From NCBI GenBank assembly GCA_015660155.1, contig DQLO01000291.1, positions 1 through 19,959 on the forward strand: DNA of 19,959 nt, in the 5' to 3' direction. The position numbers and the translations under genes were made by a program. The notes under the pieces were generated by a model that saw only the letters and a list, made by a program, of their open reading frames with translations, was not told where the DNA came from and ran no database searches. The stretch's first letter is position 1. The number at the start of each line of letters is the position of its first letter. Positions 7,776-15,275 of this stretch are shown here, one piece after another. The DNA is from Verrucomicrobiota bacterium. Its GTDB lineage: Bacteria; Verrucomicrobiota; Verrucomicrobiia; Limisphaerales; UBA1100.

Positions 7776-8507
7776 TCAACGATTGATCGTGGCCTGGGGC
7801 ATGGATTCAATAAGCTCGGCGATCATTCGGGCGGTCATGAAATTGCCTTTGATATTTAGAAACTTCATGAAGTCGTAGCCCTTCAGCCATTTGGCGCCTT
7901 CGTCGGAGACGTGGTTGTAATTCAGCGTGAGGCTTTCGAGGTTCACCAGTTTGGCGAGATGCTCCACGCCGTCGTCGCGGATGTTGTTTTCGGCAAGATC
8001 CAAGTGCGTCAGATTGTAGAGATTTTTGAGGTGCGTGAGGCCGCGATGGGTCACGCTGGTGTTGGAAAGATTGAGTGACTGCAGGTTGTGCATATCGCTG
8101 AGATGCTGCAGGCCCACATCCGTCACGCGCGTGGCGGAGAGCGAAAGACGGGTGAGACATTCCATGTTCGAAAGATGCGCAAGGCCGTCATCGCCCACCT
8201 CGGTGATATCGAGAATCAACTCCCGCAGCCGCGAGAGTTCGCCAATCGATTTGAGGCCCTTGTTGGTGAGCGCGCAATCCGTGGCATCGAGCACCTCCAA
8301 ATGCTCCAGCTTGCCCAGCAAAGCAAACCCCTCATCGCCCACGCGCACATTGTATTTGATAAACAGCAGCGTGGTTTCCGCCTCATCATTCGTATCAATC
8401 CGCCGCGCAATCGCCCGCACCCCCATCCCAAGATTCCCATCATGCTCCGCCACCGCCACAACCAAAGGATCCGGCGGCGTTTTTTTTTCCTGTTCGTTAT
8501 TGGACAT
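7776..8507 (-). CDS. Cytoplasmic leucine-rich-repeat protein
   Basis: A 243-residue protein with no signal peptide or membrane segment. After a charged, proline-containing head (MSNNEQEKKTPPDPL) and about 30 residues around FIKYNVRVGDEGF, it consists of roughly seven tandem leucine-rich repeats of 24 residues. The pattern is LxxLxxLxLSxTxVTDxGLxxLxx, for example at CLTRLSLSATRVTDVGLQHL. This is the repeat type known from F-box/cysteine-containing LRR proteins and common in planctomycetes and Verrucomicrobiota. Such domains bind other proteins, but the partner is unknown. It is convergent with mnmG across a repeat element, and its ATG lies about 60 bases beyond the 3' end of the tRNA-Tyr gene on the same strand. 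Confidence 0.85.
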   Translation of the reverse strand: MSNNEQEKKTPPDPLVVAVAEHDGNLGMGVRAIARRIDTNDEAETTLLFIKYNVRVGDEGFALLGKLEHLEVLDATDCALTNKGLKSIGELSRLRELILDITEVGDDGLAHLSNMECLTRLSLSATRVTDVGLQHLSDMHNLQSLNLSNTSVTHRGLTHLKNLYNLTHLDLAENNIRDDGVEHLAKLVNLESLTLNYNHVSDEGAKWLKGYDFMKFLNIKGNFMTARMIAELIESMPQATINR

Positions 8508-8554
8508 TTATTTATGGCCCTTCAAATTACCGATTCGAGCGGTGATTTGAGAGC

Positions 8555-8565
8555 AAAAAGAAAAA
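8555..8565 (-). terminator. T-rich tail after tRNA-Tyr
   Basis: Immediately after the encoded CCA the minus strand reads TTTTTCTTTTT. No separate hairpin precedes it other than the tRNA acceptor and T arms, so it may be a processing or termination signal. Readthrough into the LRR gene is possible. Confidence 0.35.
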
Positions 8566-8650
8566 TGGTGGGAGGAACAGGATTCGAACCTGTGAAGGCA
8601 TAGCCAGCAGATTTACAGTCTGCCCCGTTTGACCGCTTCGGTATCCTCCC
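8566..8650 (-). tRNA. tRNA-Tyr (anticodon GTA)
   Basis: An 85-base tRNA folds fully. The acceptor is GGGAGGA with TCCTCCC, and the D stem is CCG/CGG. The anticodon stem is GCAGA/TCTGC, with loop CTGTAAA (anticodon at 8614-8616). There is a long variable arm (TGGCTATGCC), as expected for bacterial class II tRNA-Tyr. The T arm is ACAGG TTCGAAT CCTGT, followed by discriminator A and an encoded CCA (8566-8568). It decodes UAC and UAU. Confidence 0.97.
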
Positions 8651-8767
8651 ACTCAAGGGGCGGGAAACCTAGTGGAAAGCTTTGGGCGTGACAACCCCAA
8701 ATCTGCCCCGAATCCACGCCACCGCTGCGCTTGCCTTCATCTGGCGCTCGGCCTAAGTTGCGCGCCG

Positions 8768-10114
8768 ATGTTCGATACTCTCAGTGGCAAATTACAGGGC
8801 GCGTTCAAAAACCTGCGTGGGTTGGGCAAAATCTCCGAGGAGAATGTCACCGAATCCCTGCGCGAAGTGCGGCTGGCGTTGCTGGAGGCGGATGTCAATT
8901 TCAAGGTGGCCAAGGGGTTCATTGCCCGCGTGAAGGAAAAATCCCTCGGCGAGGAGGTGCTCGCCAGTGTGCAGCCAGGGCAACAGATTGTTAAAATCAT
9001 TCACGACGAATTGGTCGCGCTGCTCGGCGACACTAACGCCCAACTTGAAACCGGCGGCAACCCGAGCTGCCTGATGATGGTGGGCCTGCACGGCGCGGGC
9101 AAGACGACTTCCAGCGGCAAACTCGCCAAGCTCCTCAAAAAACAAGGCCGCCAGCCGATGCTCGTGGCGGCGGATGTCTATCGCCCCGCGGCGATGGAGC
9201 AGCTCGAAACGCTCGCCCAACAGGTGGGCGTGCCGGTGGTGGCGCTCAAGGGCGAAAAGGATGTGGGCAAAATTGCGAAGGCCGCGCTGGAGGCGGCGCG
9301 GGCGCAGGCGTGCAATGTTTTGATTTTTGATACGGCGGGCCGTTTGCAAGTTGATGAAAATCTGGTGCAGGAATTGGTCGACCTCAAAGCGATCATCAAG
9401 CCGCAGGAAATTTTGCTGGTGCTCGATGCCGCCACCGGACAGGAAGCGGTCAGCGTGGCCACGCATTTTGATGAGGCACTGGGCATCACCGGTTCCATCC
9501 TCACCAAGCTCGATGGCGATGCGCGCGGTGGCGCGGCGTTGTCGATGAAAAGTGTCACCGGCAAGCCCATCAAATTTGTGGGCGTGGGTGAGAAGCTGGA
9601 TGAGTTTGAAGCGTTCCATCCCGAGCGAATGGCCGGCCGCATTCTCGGCATGGGCGATGTGGTGAGCCTTGTGGAAAAAGCCGCCGAGGCGATTGACGAA
9701 GATGAAGCCAAGCGCATGGAAGAAAAAATGCGCAAAGGAAATTTCACGCTCGAGGATTTCCTGGAGCAAATGCGCATGATGAAAAAGATGGGGCCGCTGG
9801 AAAATATTGTGGGGATGCTCCCCGGCGGCGATCAAGCGCTCAAGGGTGCGCCCCTCGACAAAGGCCAAAAAGAAATGAACCGAATGGAGGCTTTGATTTG
9901 CGCGATGACGATTCAGGAACGTCGCAACCCGAATATTCTAAACGCCAGCCGCCGTAAACGGATCGCCATCGGCACGGGCATGAAAGTTTCCGAACTGAAC
10001 GGCGTGCTCAACAAATTTTTCGAGATGCAGCAGATGATGAAAAAGATGGGCAAGATGCAAAAGATGCTAGCCAAAATGGGCGGCGGCGGCTTGGGTGGTT
10101 TGATGGGGCGGTAA
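8768..10114 (+). CDS. ffh: Signal recognition particle protein Ffh (SRP54), GTPase
   Basis: A 448-residue Ffh of standard length. It binds signal sequences of nascent membrane proteins together with SRP RNA and delivers ribosomes to the FtsY receptor at the membrane. The N domain (1-90) starts [13 protein letters not shown] and contains the ALLEADVN motif. In the G domain, G1 is [18 protein letters not shown] (107-124). [21 protein letters not shown] (188-197), [10 protein letters not shown] (246-255) and [12 protein letters not shown] are also present. The C-terminal M domain is methionine-rich, ending in [15 protein letters not shown] and a glycine tail. An in-frame ATG at 8672 would add 32 unrelated residues and is not preferred. 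No clear Shine-Dalgarno precedes 8768. It is divergent from tRNA-Tyr. Confidence 0.96.
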   Translation: MFDTLSGKLQGAFKNLRGLGKISEENVTESLREVRLALLEADVNFKVAKGFIARVKEKSLGEEVLASVQPGQQIVKIIHDELVALLGDTNAQLETGGNPSCLMMVGLHGAGKTTSSGKLAKLLKKQGRQPMLVAADVYRPAAMEQLETLAQQVGVPVVALKGEKDVGKIAKAALEAARAQACNVLIFDTAGRLQVDENLVQELVDLKAIIKPQEILLVLDAATGQEAVSVATHFDEALGITGSILTKLDGDARGGAALSMKSVTGKPIKFVGVGEKLDEFEAFHPERMAGRILGMGDVVSLVEKAAEAIDEDEAKRMEEKMRKGNFTLEDFLEQMRMMKKMGPLENIVGMLPGGDQALKGAPLDKGQKEMNRMEALICAMTIQERRNPNILNASRRKRIAIGTGMKVSELNGVLNKFFEMQQMMKKMGKMQKMLAKMGGGGLGGLMGR

Positions 10115-10119
10115 TTGTT

Positions 10120-10192
10120 TGAACCGCCAAGGCGCAAAGACGCCAAGAAAACCATTTTCAAAAACTTGGCGAATTTGCGCCTTGGCGGTTCA
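10120..10192. repeat. Long inverted repeat at the ffh / DUF3108 convergent junction
   Basis: Two 28-base arms (10120-10147 and 10165-10192) are complementary except for two adjacent positions and enclose an A-rich 17-base loop. Arm sequences run TGAACCGCCAAGGCGCAAAG... and ...TTGCGCCTTGGCGGTTCA. The unit resembles the CCGCCAAGGCGCcAAG dispersed repeat that I recall from many environmental bacterial genomes. The stop codon of the DUF3108 gene (TGA, 10190-10192 on the minus strand) lies within the right arm. The hairpin may act as a bidirectional terminator or mRNA-end stabiliser, but no U-tract follows on either strand. Confidence 0.75.
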
Positions 10193-11008
10193 ATCCGAAT
10201 CTGGACGCTTGTAGTCTTCCAGTTCGGTGATGAAGTTGCCTCGGCCGATTTTGGTGCGGATGCGGAGGGGGACGCGGTGGGCATCGGCGCTGAGCCAAAT
10301 TTGCAGCTTCGCTTCGGGGTCTTTGTTGAACACGCCGCGCAGGTTTCCGAGGTCCGGCTCGACGAGGATGGCGTCAAACTCGCGATCGCCAATCTTGATT
10401 TTTTGTGGCCCCACCACATTCACTTTCACGGGGAAGGTGCCTTTGCCATCGCTCACGTGGCTGGCCACGGTGCCGGTTTGGGTGAGATCCAGCTCGCGGA
10501 ATTTGAAGATGACGCTGATGGGGTCGAGCGTGTTCGGCTTCGTCTCCACCTCGCCATCGGGATTGCCGTTGAGGCGGCGTTTTACTTTCAGGTTTTTCTC
10601 GTCAAAGGCCAAATCCACCACGCGCGAGGCGGCGTCTTTCTGCACGGTGTGATATGAGATGGAGTGGTTAAAAGTGGCGTTCACGATGGAGGTGGAATCG
10701 TATCGCACGAGTCCGCCGATGGCGCCGCCTTTCAAAGTGAAGCGCCATTGGGCAGTGCCATTGTCATCCAGCAGATCGGCGCGGAAAGTGCATTTGCCCA
10801 GCGTGATGCCGGCGATTTTTATTTTGTACGTGGCCACTTCGCCGTCGGTGAAACTGTGCGGTTGATAAACGGCGGCCGGCAAGGCGTTGGTGCTGTTGGT
10901 ATCGGCGGGTTGATAATTGCTTTCCGTTTCACTGAGCCACGCGAGCAGCAGCCAAAGACAAGCGAGGAAGCTCAGCACAATAATGCCGATGAGGGCGGCG
11001 CGTTTCAT
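10190..11008 (-). CDS. DUF3108-domain envelope protein
   Basis: 272 residues. The N-terminal hydrophobic segment (about 5-25, LIGIIVLSFLACLWLLLAWL) is a signal anchor or uncleaved signal peptide. A short Asn/Thr/Ser-rich linker follows, and then a beta-rich domain from about residue 50. That domain has features of DUF3108: FTDGEVATYKIKIAGITLGK, a central YDSTSIVNATF, GNPDGEVETKPNTLDPISVIFKFR, and a C-terminal AKLQIWLSADAHRVPLRI. The family is exported, and its function is not established. Only 3 bases separate it from the DAHP synthase stop, so it is very likely co-transcribed with it. The stop codon lies in an inverted repeat, so the last residues (KRPDSD) may vary between strains. Confidence 0.8.
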   Translation of the reverse strand: MKRAALIGIIVLSFLACLWLLLAWLSETESNYQPADTNSTNALPAAVYQPHSFTDGEVATYKIKIAGITLGKCTFRADLLDDNGTAQWRFTLKGGAIGGLVRYDSTSIVNATFNHSISYHTVQKDAASRVVDLAFDEKNLKVKRRLNGNPDGEVETKPNTLDPISVIFKFRELDLTQTGTVASHVSDGKGTFPVKVNVVGPQKIKIGDREFDAILVEPDLGNLRGVFNKDPEAKLQIWLSADAHRVPLRIRTKIGRGNFITELEDYKRPDSD

Positions 11009-11011
11009 GAG

Positions 11012-12373
11012 TTAGGGGGTGCCGTTCTTGCGGCGGGTTTGCAAACGCTGCGCGATGCGTAGGGCGAGTTCGAGGCTTTGGGCGTAGTTGAGGCGCGGGT
11101 CGCAGTAGGTTTCGTAACTGCGCGAGAGGTCGGCCACGGAAAGTTCCTGCGGGCCGCCGGTGCATTCGGTGACGTCCTCGCCGGTGAGCTCAAAATGCAC
11201 GCCGGCGAGTTGGCCACCTTCGGTGGCGTGGAGTTCAAAGGCGGCTTCGAGTTCTGCGAGAATGCAATCGTAGTCGCGGGTTTTCAGGCCGGTGTCAGTG
11301 GTGGTGGTGTTGCCGTGCATTGGATCGCACGACCACGCGACATTTTGGCCGGCTTCGCGCACGGCGGCGATGAGTGGCGGTAGTGCCTCGCGCACGTCGG
11401 CCGCGCCGATGCGCGAGATGAGCGTGATGCGTCCGGCACGGTTGGCGGGTTCCAGTTCGTTGATGATCTCGACCAATTCGTTCGGCTGCATTTGTTTGCC
11501 GACTTTGATGCCGATGGGGTTCTCGATGCCGCGAAAGTATTCGAGGTGCGCGTCGCCAAGGTTGCGCGTGCGGTCGCCGATCCAGAGAAAATGCGCGCCG
11601 AGGTTGTAATAACGGTCGCCCACTTTTTCGGTAAGCGCTTCCTCGTAATCGAGCAGCAAGCCTTCGTGCGACGAAAACAGCTCGACCGTTCGCAGCGCGC
11701 CGGTGCCGCGCACGCCGGTGGATTCCAGAAAATCAATGGCATCGCGAATGCGCTCGACCATGTCTTCGTACTCGGCGCGGTGCGACTCGCTGCGCACAAA
11801 GCCGAGATCCCAATGTTGCGGATGATGCAAATCGGCAAAGCCGCCATCGACCAGCGCGCGGGCGTAATTCAGCGTGGCGGCAGAAAGATGGTACGCCTTC
11901 ACGAGCCGTCGCGGATCGGGCTGGCGCGCGGCGAGATCGGGCGTGATGGCGTTCACGTTGTCGCCGCGGTAGCTCGGCATTTCGGTGCCGTCGATGGTTT
12001 CCGTATCGCTGCTGCGCGGCTTGGCAAACTGTCCCGCCATACGGCCCACGCGGATGACGGGGATGCGCGCGCCCCACGTGAGGACGAGAGACATTTGCAA
12101 AAGAATTTTCAGCTTTGCCTCGATGGCGCTCTTCGTGCAGTCGGCAAACCGCTCGGCGCAATCGCCGCCTTGAAGCAGAAACGCTTTGCCTCGCGAGGCC
12201 TCGGCGAGATGTGCGCGGAGAGCATCCACTTCACCGTGGTTCACCAAAGGCGGCAGCGCGCGCACTTCATCCAGCGCGGATTCCAGCGCGCCGGCATCGG
12301 GCCACGGCGGCTGCTGCTGAATGGGCCGGGCGCGCCACGAGTCGGGCGTCCAGTTGGTGGGGCTGTCACTCAC
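11012..12373 (-). CDS. 3-deoxy-7-phosphoheptulonate synthase, class II (plant-like DAHP synthase)
   Basis: A 453-residue class II enzyme. It condenses phosphoenolpyruvate with erythrose-4-phosphate, the first step of the shikimate pathway. Family motifs are FLLQGGDCAERFADC (Cys72, metal ligand), VGRMAGQFAKPRSS, NAITPDLAARQPDPRRLVKAY, SSHEGLLLDYEEALT, WIGDRTRNLGDAHLEYFRG, NPIGIKVGKQM, ISRIGA, CDPMHGNT and GVHFELTGEDVTECTGG. The length and motif set match the plant/actinobacterial class rather than the AroFGH class. It starts with GTG at 12373 (MSDSPTNW), with no Shine-Dalgarno seen. It is preceded on the same strand by two lipoprotein genes (gap of 82 bases without a visible promoter or gene) and followed after 3 bases by DUF3108. 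Some class II enzymes also act in secondary metabolism, but nothing nearby suggests that here. Confidence 0.94.
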   Translation of the reverse strand: MSDSPTNWTPDSWRARPIQQQPPWPDAGALESALDEVRALPPLVNHGEVDALRAHLAEASRGKAFLLQGGDCAERFADCTKSAIEAKLKILLQMSLVLTWGARIPVIRVGRMAGQFAKPRSSDTETIDGTEMPSYRGDNVNAITPDLAARQPDPRRLVKAYHLSAATLNYARALVDGGFADLHHPQHWDLGFVRSESHRAEYEDMVERIRDAIDFLESTGVRGTGALRTVELFSSHEGLLLDYEEALTEKVGDRYYNLGAHFLWIGDRTRNLGDAHLEYFRGIENPIGIKVGKQMQPNELVEIINELEPANRAGRITLISRIGAADVREALPPLIAAVREAGQNVAWSCDPMHGNTTTTDTGLKTRDYDCILAELEAAFELHATEGGQLAGVHFELTGEDVTECTGGPQELSVADLSRSYETYCDPRLNYAQSLELALRIAQRLQTRRKNGTP

Positions 12374-12455
12374 GGGCGAAGGCTATACCGCGCGGAGGGT
12401 TGCGGGGCGAGATTATTTGGTGTGCGGGCTGGTGGGAATTTGCTGCTGCGCGTCC

Positions 12456-13193
12456 CTACCGTGGCTCCGGCGCGGGGCCTTGAACGGGGGGAACATTCAG
12501 CTTTGGATCCTGCACGAAGACCCAGCCGTGATCCGATACTTTGGCCACGACGAGGGTGAGGGTGATGTCGAGTGGCGTTTGGTTTTGGGTAAACCAAATT
12601 GTCAACGGCCCGCCGCGCATGGCGATGCCCTGATATTGGTCGGTCAGTTTGGAAGTATCGACGCGCGAAACGGTGAGCTGCGCGGGGTCCAGCCCGGCGG
12701 CCTTGAACTGCAGCACCACATCGAGAAAGCCGCGCTGCAAAAAGTGCTCGCGCATTTCGGGTAGCTCGATGGACAGGCGTTTCACGTTGTTGGTGTACGC
12801 CTCGGACATTTGTTGGCGCTGGGCGTGCAGATTAAAAATGCGCGCTTGCTCGGCGTCGGTGCGTTCCTCGCGCGGCTTGGCGGACTCGAGGTCGGCGAGG
12901 TTTTTCGCCAGAATCTTCAGCGAGTTGCGAAACATTTTTCCAGAAAAATCACTCCACGAATTGGTCGGCGCGCCGAGCATCGAGAGGTGCATCATTTGGA
13001 TGGCGTTGTTGGCGGAGAGCGATTCGTGAAACCTCCGTGCCAGCACCTCGGGAGATTTGTGCGGATTCACCGGTGCGGCGATCTGCGGTTTGGCGGTGCC
13101 GCCCTTGGGCGAGGTCGGCTTGGAATCGCCACAGGCGGCGGCCAGCAGCAGCGCGCCGCACAGCGCGAGGGAGTAAAAATTAATCCTATTCAT
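12456..13193 (-). CDS. Predicted lipoprotein of unknown function
   Basis: 245 residues. The signal peptide has a clear lipobox, LAAAC (Cys21), followed by a Ser/Thr/Pro-rich linker (GDSKPTSPKGG). The region LARRFHESLSANNAIQMMHLSM suggests an N-terminal helical fold of the kind seen in proteins that count events such as DUF4878-type domains, but the match is weak. The middle is helical and charged (ESAKPREERTDAEQARIFNL). The C-terminal half is beta-rich and ends with GWVFVQDPKLNV and a proline tail. Its ATG at 13193 overlaps the stop of the upstream lipoprotein gene by 8 bases, so the pair is translationally coupled and probably acts together in the envelope. I do not recognise a named family. 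Confidence 0.7.
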   Translation of the reverse strand: MNRINFYSLALCGALLLAAACGDSKPTSPKGGTAKPQIAAPVNPHKSPEVLARRFHESLSANNAIQMMHLSMLGAPTNSWSDFSGKMFRNSLKILAKNLADLESAKPREERTDAEQARIFNLHAQRQQMSEAYTNNVKRLSIELPEMREHFLQRGFLDVVLQFKAAGLDPAQLTVSRVDTSKLTDQYQGIAMRGGPLTIWFTQNQTPLDITLTLVVAKVSDHGWVFVQDPKLNVPPVQGPAPEPR

Positions 13194-14271
13194 TTTCAGG
13201 ATTGAGTTTCTTTTTCAGTGCGCCCACCCACACGAGGGAGTCTTCGTTTTCGTAGCCCTCGATGCGGTGCAACTCTTTGCCGGCGGCATCGAGCAAGAGC
13301 AGCGTGGGGAAGCCTTGCACGGCGTACTTGTGCACGAGCAATTTGTTGGCATCAGCTTGCGCTTGGGGCGGGGAGGTGTGGCGCGGAAAGTCGGCGCGCA
13401 CGAGCACCAGTTTTTGGGCGGCCCAATCGCGGAACACCGGCTGCGTGAGCACGCGGTCGTGCAGCGCGATGCAATCGGGGTGCCAGTCGGACGCCGTGAA
13501 GTTGATGAGCACGCGCTTGCCTTCGGCCTGGGCTTGCTTGAGGGCGGCGGGGAGATCGTCGCCCCAGTCCTTCTCGGCGGCGGCCTCGGCGGTGAGGTCG
13601 ATGAAGCGCAGGTTCTCCGCGATGCGCCAGCCGTGCCCGGGCAGTTTGTTGCAGTTGGAAAGCTGCAGCCGATAGCTTTTGCCGGCGGCACTGAACACCA
13701 AATCCACCCGCGCCTCGGGCAGAATGGCGTCGGATTGCGGGTTGATGTCAATCACCGTCGAAGGCTTGCTCGCCCGCGCCCAGTCCAGCGGCGCGTTGGT
13801 GGAGGTGAGGTTATTAAAAAACTGCAATTGCGTTTTGCCCAGCTCGCCGATGATGACTTGCAGCTCGAGCCATTCATTGGTGAAGGCGGTTTTTGGGTTG
13901 GCCAAAAAAGCCTTGGACAGTCGCAAGGTATCGAGCTGCAGCGCGTGGCGTTTGTCCGGCGGGATGGCTTCGAGCCGGGCGATGTATTGGTGCGCTTCCT
14001 TTTCGCGCACGGTGCGCAGGGCGGTTTCCAGCTCGGGCACGGCGAGGGCCGCGACGGTGAGGGCTTGGAATTTTGCGGCATCGCCTTTCACGAACGCGGC
14101 GAAGACTTGTTGGCCGAGTTGTTGCAGCGCTTTCTCATCAGCGGAAGGCAGAGGCGCGGCGGGCTTGGGTGGCACGGATTTTTTAGATGTCACCGGGCAC
14201 GTGGGCTTGCGGCCACACCCCGCCACGAGCAGCAGAGCGGCGAGCAAAGTGGTGGCGCAAAATAAACGCAT
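13186..14271 (-). CDS. Lipoprotein with C-terminal thioredoxin-like domain lacking the first active-site cysteine
   Basis: 361 residues. The lipobox is LLVAGC (Cys19). Residues 45-225 form a region similar in style to the downstream lipoprotein: a helical segment with QVFAAFVKGDAAKFQAL, then beta-rich DLVFSAAGKSYRLQLSN. Residues about 235-358 are a thioredoxin fold (Thioredoxin_7/DsbD-gamma style): DLPAALKQAQAEGKRVLINFTASDW, then VFRDWAAQKLVLVRADF, and the cis-proline loop VQGFPTLLLLD. The active-site position reads Trp-His-Pro-Asp-Cys (263-267) rather than Cys-x-x-Cys, so the nucleophilic cysteine is replaced by histidine. It therefore may not be a normal disulfide oxidoreductase. It is the first gene of the minus run and is divergent from the prepilin gene, with about 60 bases between them. 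Confidence 0.78.
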   Translation of the reverse strand: MRLFCATTLLAALLLVAGCGRKPTCPVTSKKSVPPKPAAPLPSADEKALQQLGQQVFAAFVKGDAAKFQALTVAALAVPELETALRTVREKEAHQYIARLEAIPPDKRHALQLDTLRLSKAFLANPKTAFTNEWLELQVIIGELGKTQLQFFNNLTSTNAPLDWARASKPSTVIDINPQSDAILPEARVDLVFSAAGKSYRLQLSNCNKLPGHGWRIAENLRFIDLTAEAAAEKDWGDDLPAALKQAQAEGKRVLINFTASDWHPDCIALHDRVLTQPVFRDWAAQKLVLVRADFPRHTSPPQAQADANKLLVHKYAVQGFPTLLLLDAAGKELHRIEGYENEDSLVWVGALKKKLNPENE

Positions 14272-14333
14272 TGCGGAATTCTACGCCCATTCTGGCGCGG
14301 TGTCCATTGGTGCTTGCGGTTTGTGAACAACCT

Positions 14334-15254
14334 ATGGCACGGTCGGTGGCGATGAATCCTGCAAAAAAATCCCGCGGTCGGGGCTTTACATTGATTGAAT
14401 TGCTGGTGGTGATTGCGATCATCGGCATCCTTGCGGTGATGCTTTTGCCGGTGTTGGCCAGGGCCAAAACCAAGGGCAAGGCCGCCATTTGCATTAGTAA
14501 TTTCCGAAATCTTTCCCACGGCTGGCACATGTTTGCTGATGAAAATGATGACCTGATGTTGCCGGGGCGTTTTGCCAAGGAATCCGGCGGGAAGAGTAAT
14601 CCCAAGAATTGGTACGAGGTGGGCAACGGCATGAAATATCGCCCGCGTTGGGTGGCGTATATGGGAATGCACGTGGGCGCGAATGCGTTCAAAGAGCCGC
14701 TGACCACCAGCGACCGGCAGGATTACGACAACCCCGTGTACCTCAATCCGCTGCGGCCCACGTGGAAGGACGAGCGGAATTATGCCTTCGGTTACAATCA
14801 CCAATTCCTCGGCAACGGCCGCAAGAGCAACGGGCAGTTTCACAATTTCCCGGTGTGGCGCGCCTCCATCGTCAACTTCACCAGCACCGTGCTCGGTGCC
14901 ACGTGCCTTGGCACAGCGGCGGGTTTCGCGGAAAAGGATCGCACCTCATACGAAAACAGCGGCAAAAAATACAGCAGCCTCGGCAACCACGGTTGGACGC
15001 TTGACCCGCCGCGCCTCACCGCCCGCAGCGACATTGGCACCGGCGATGCCGGCAGCCCGCGCACGGCGGTGGATGCCTGTTATAACGGCCGCGCGATTGT
15101 CGGTTTTTTGGATGGCGCGGTGGTGGCGAAGTTTCCCAAGGAACTGGGCTACGTGACCGATGCGTTCGGAAAGTTTGTGAACGCCGGCGCGAGCAATCGT
15201 CACTTCAGCGGCGAGGATCGGGATTTGGATCCACCCGTGGTGCCCGGAAAATAA
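14334..15254 (+). CDS. Type IV pilin/pseudopilin-like protein with N-terminal methylation site (DUF1559-like)
   Basis: About 306 residues. The leader is MARSVAMNPAKKSRGRG, followed by prepilin cleavage and methylation sequence FTLIELLVVIAIIGILAV (Phe18 at +1, Glu22 at +5) and one hydrophobic helix to about residue 42. Then comes ARAKTKGKAAICISNFRNLSHGW, typical of the large family of prepilin-like proteins in planctomycetes and Verrucomicrobiota. The C-terminal GRAIVGFLDGAVVAKFPKEL corresponds to the H-x9-DG region of that family. The start may be ATG 14352 (11-residue leader) instead, and neither has a good Shine-Dalgarno. Longer in-frame starts run into the divergent lipoprotein gene and are not preferred. 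Such proteins assemble through type II secretion or type IV pilus-like machines. No such machinery genes are present here, so this is probably an orphan. Confidence 0.85.
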   Translation: MARSVAMNPAKKSRGRGFTLIELLVVIAIIGILAVMLLPVLARAKTKGKAAICISNFRNLSHGWHMFADENDDLMLPGRFAKESGGKSNPKNWYEVGNGMKYRPRWVAYMGMHVGANAFKEPLTTSDRQDYDNPVYLNPLRPTWKDERNYAFGYNHQFLGNGRKSNGQFHNFPVWRASIVNFTSTVLGATCLGTAAGFAEKDRTSYENSGKKYSSLGNHGWTLDPPRLTARSDIGTGDAGSPRTAVDACYNGRAIVGFLDGAVVAKFPKELGYVTDAFGKFVNAGASNRHFSGEDRDLDPPVVPGK

Positions 15255-15270
15255 TGTAGCCCGGGTTACA
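15255..15270. repeat. Short palindrome between convergent genes
   Basis: TGTAGCCCGGGTTACA is an inverted repeat with one mismatched position per arm (G:T in RNA). It starts directly after the prepilin stop and ends 5 bases before the stop of the opposing lipoprotein gene. Its TGTAGC edge resembles the edge of the 7627-7745 element (TGTAGCGCAG on the minus strand). It may be a remnant of such a repeat or a weak bidirectional terminator. No T-run follows. Confidence 0.4.
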
Positions 15271-15275
15271 GGGGC

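Noticed and set aside
8672..8767. N-terminal extension of ffh from ATG 8672
   Set aside because: The added 32 residues are unlike Ffh, which begins at [10 protein letters not shown]. The region is the ffh leader facing tRNA-Tyr.
8792..9868. 358-codon open frame antisense to ffh
   Set aside because: Mirror of a highly conserved gene. The translation is His/Arg-rich without motifs.
10120..10192. CRISPR-like or IS-end interpretation of the inverted repeat
   Set aside because: Only two arms with a short loop, no repeat-spacer periodicity, no cas genes, no transposase and no target-site duplication.
11492..12559. 355-codon open frame on the + strand opposite the class II DAHP synthase
   Set aside because: Antisense to a well supported enzyme, with no start signals or domain content.
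13267..14265. 332-codon open frame on the + strand opposite the thioredoxin-like lipoprotein
   Set aside because: Composition artefact. The minus-strand gene has a lipobox and a thioredoxin fold and is coupled to its neighbour.
14756..14769. Possible third parS (CCACGTGG core in the prepilin gene)
   Set aside because: Only the inner eight bases and the right AA match. The left half is GCC rather than GTT, so it is not a credible ParB site.
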